Shown here: positions 62,617 through 64,000 of the stretch, one piece after another
Numbering within the stretch: the stretch's first letter is position 1
How the letters are laid out: each line of letters opens with the position of its first letter
From: Campylobacter concisus
Lineage (GTDB): Bacteria > Campylobacterota > Campylobacteria > Campylobacterales > Campylobacteraceae
Reading direction: 5' to 3'
Assembly (NCBI RefSeq): GCF_002913225.1
Contig: NZ_PPAW01000023.1
Location: forward strand, 1 to 64,000
DNA: 64,000 nucleotides
Program-made: the position numbers and the translations under genes
Notes under the pieces: generated by a model
Told to the model about the DNA's origin: nothing
The model's database searches: none
Seen by the model: only the letters and a program-made list of their open reading frames with translations

Positions 62617-62636
62617 TGCAGGCTTTAAGGATGGGC

Positions 62637-63425
62637 ATGAAGATAGGTATATTTGACTCGGGGCTTGGCGGGCTTAGCGTCTTAAACGAAGCTTTAAGTA
62701 AGCTTAGCGGGCATGAATTTTTATATTACGCAGACGTGAAAAATGTCCCATACGGACAAAAGAGCAGGGATGAAATTTTAAAATTTAGCTTTGATGCGGT
62801 GAAATTTCTTATAGAAAATGGAGCAAAAGCTGTCGTGGTAGCTTGTAACACAGCTACAAGCGTGGCGATAAAAGAGCTTAGAGCAAATTTAAGCGTGCCG
62901 ATCATCGGTATGGAGCCAGCTGTAAAAAAGGCCCACGATCTAAGCCACAATGATGCCCTAAAAACGCTTGTCATCGCTACTCCAGTCACGGTAAATGGCG
63001 CAAAACTAAAAGAGCTAATCACAAATTTAAACGCAAAAGATAAAACTGAGCTGCTAGCTCTGCCTCGCCTTGTAAATTTCGCTGAAAAGGCTGAGTTTGA
63101 GAGTGAAAACGTGAAGTCATATCTAAAAGAAGAGCTAGCTAAATTTGATCTAAGTAAATTTGACTTTTTGGTGCTTGGCTGCACGCATTTTAACTATTTT
63201 AAAGATAGCTTAAGAGAAATTTTACCTCAAAATATAAGCATAATAGACGGCAACGAAGGGACGGTAAAGCGCCTCATAAGCGAGCTTGGACTTCAAAATT
63301 CAAATATAAAATTAACTCCAAATATAAAATTTTTCTACTCAGGTGACGAGGTATATGAGCAAAGTGAGCTAGAGAAAATTTCAAGAAATTTAGCTCGCCT
63401 AGAAAAAATGAGAGCGATCAGCTAG
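62637..63425 (+). CDS. murI: glutamate racemase
   Basis: MurI converts L- to D-glutamate for peptidoglycan. The protein (262 residues from the chosen start) has KIGIFDSGLGGLSVL at its N-terminus. The two catalytic cysteines lie in VVACNTATSVA (about residue 72) and VLGCTHFNYF (about 182). DVKNVPYGQKS is also present. I chose ATG 62637 because AAGGA at 62627-62631 is correctly spaced for it and the family starts here; two upstream starts are possible. Divergent from ftsW-murG, all three serving cell-wall synthesis. Confidence 0.95.
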   Translation: MKIGIFDSGLGGLSVLNEALSKLSGHEFLYYADVKNVPYGQKSRDEILKFSFDAVKFLIENGAKAVVVACNTATSVAIKELRANLSVPIIGMEPAVKKAHDLSHNDALKTLVIATPVTVNGAKLKELITNLNAKDKTELLALPRLVNFAEKAEFESENVKSYLKEELAKFDLSKFDFLVLGCTHFNYFKDSLREILPQNISIIDGNEGTVKRLISELGLQNSNIKLTPNIKFFYSGDEVYEQSELEKISRNLARLEKMRAIS

Positions 63426-63495
63426 GCTAAATTTAGCTAAAAATTTGAGCCAAATTTAGCAAAATACACTAAATTTTATGTATTTTTATATGTAT

Positions 63496-64000
63496 TTACC
63501 TCTTTCTTTGCTTTACTATATAGATAGCACTTATTGCCGCAACCACAGTTAAAAGAGCGATCGTGATAGTTAGAAGTGTCTGTTTGTCTGGATTTGAACC
63601 TAGAAAATAGCCAACTCCAAGCAAAACCGCGCACCAAATCCCAGCGCCAAGCGTGGTAAATAGGCAAAATCTAAAAATATTCATCTTAGCTAGCCCAGCT
63701 GGCAGGCTGATATACTGACGAATTCCTGGGATAAGGCGTGAGTTGAAGGTCGAAATTTCGCCGTGTTTATTAAAAAATGCTTCAAATTTATCCATCTTTT
63801 CGTGGGTGATGCCGACAAATTTGCCGTATTTTAAGATGATCTCACGTCCAAAAAAGTAGCAAAGATAGTAGTTAAAAATGGCTCCAAGTAAGCTGCCAAG
63901 CGTGCCTGAGATAAAAGCAAGCGCTAGGCTCATCTCGTCTTTATGAGCTAGATATCCAGCTGGTATCATCGCCACTTCGCTTGGAAATGGAAAAAATGAG
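63496..64000 (-). CDS. DedA-family membrane protein, truncated by the window end
   Basis: The visible part (about 168 residues of the C-terminal side) is a DedA/SNARE-associated-type membrane protein. At the window edge the frame reads FFPFPSEVAMIPAG, the family's proline-rich SEV motif. This is followed by GTLGSLLGAIFNYYLCYFFG, and FNSRLIPGIRQYISLPAGLAKMN (the conserved R-x-x-P-G-x-R segment), then two C-terminal helices. The frame stays open to base 64000, so the start lies outside. DedA proteins are linked to undecaprenyl-phosphate or phospholipid flipping; the specific role is unknown. Confidence 0.9.
   Translation of the reverse strand, partial: SFFPFPSEVAMIPAGYLAHKDEMSLALAFISGTLGSLLGAIFNYYLCYFFGREIILKYGKFVGITHEKMDKFEAFFNKHGEISTFNSRLIPGIRQYISLPAGLAKMNIFRFCLFTTLGAGIWCAVLLGVGYFLGSNPDKQTLLTITIALLTVVAAISAIYIVKQRKR

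Overview
The window looks like a chromosome segment of a Campylobacter outside the C. jejuni/C. coli pair, possibly near the C. concisus group; the species is a guess from general impression and base composition. The basis is gene content and order: flgI-flgJ-flgM-flgN-flgK preceded by rsmD, flaG-fliD-fliS, acetolactate synthase genes followed by lpxD, a competence/pilus cluster resembling the C. jejuni cts genes, AT-rich spacers full of AAATTTA/TAAATTT words, and an FlgJ without a muramidase domain. Most of the window is ordinary, tightly packed core genome with ATGA, GTGA and TGATG overlaps.

Layout. 1-660: RNase P RNA gene. 657-3416 (minus): flaG-fliD-fliS-fliT-like flagellar cap operon. 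3536-9200 (plus): small conserved gene, rsmD, flgI, flgJ, flgM, flgN, flgK and a TIGR02757-type gene. A textbook -24/-12 (sigma-54) promoter precedes flgI. Matching sigma-28-like boxes precede flgM and flaG, and rpoN itself lies at 57503. 9267-14998: sodC, a TSUP exporter, atpB, gatB, gpsA and a NagZ-like GH3 gene. 15000-18430: a very AT-rich island with a DNA adenine methyltransferase convergent with a small controller-like regulator and a probable restriction endonuclease. 18431-20634 (minus): two EamA/RarD exporters, one with a damaged-looking 5' end, plus a small membrane protein. 20777-29921: DAHP synthase, flavoprotein, coiled-coil protein, trmN6, a cysteine-cluster protein, TPR protein, trpC, HIT protein and mnmH. 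30433-33547: ilvI-ilvH-lpxD. 33699-36732: Pit transporter, ppx/gppA-like, yqeY-like.

37415-48477 (minus) is the most notable block. Nine genes in MSHA-pilus order encode a PilM/PilN-like fusion, PilO-like, PilP-like, secretin, AAA ATPase, TPR protein, a small unknown, GspE ATPase and GspF membrane protein. They correspond to the Cts DNA-uptake genes of C. jejuni. Directly downstream lie an Aer-like PAS protein and a soluble chemoreceptor whose C-terminal CZB-like domain has lost its zinc ligands. 48538-52962 (minus): argG, rplI, hslV, hslU, era. 53081-56104: a Fur-type operator candidate, a TonB-dependent siderophore receptor and a periplasmic esterase, together a plausible catecholate-iron uptake module. 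56138-64000: S4 protein, tsaE, lptB, rpoN, two unknown genes, murG-ftsW, murI and a DedA gene cut by the window end.

No transposase, CRISPR array, rRNA or tRNA was seen. The regions most worth checking are the restriction island, the pilus/competence cluster with its adjacent energy-taxis pair, and the rarD 5' end.
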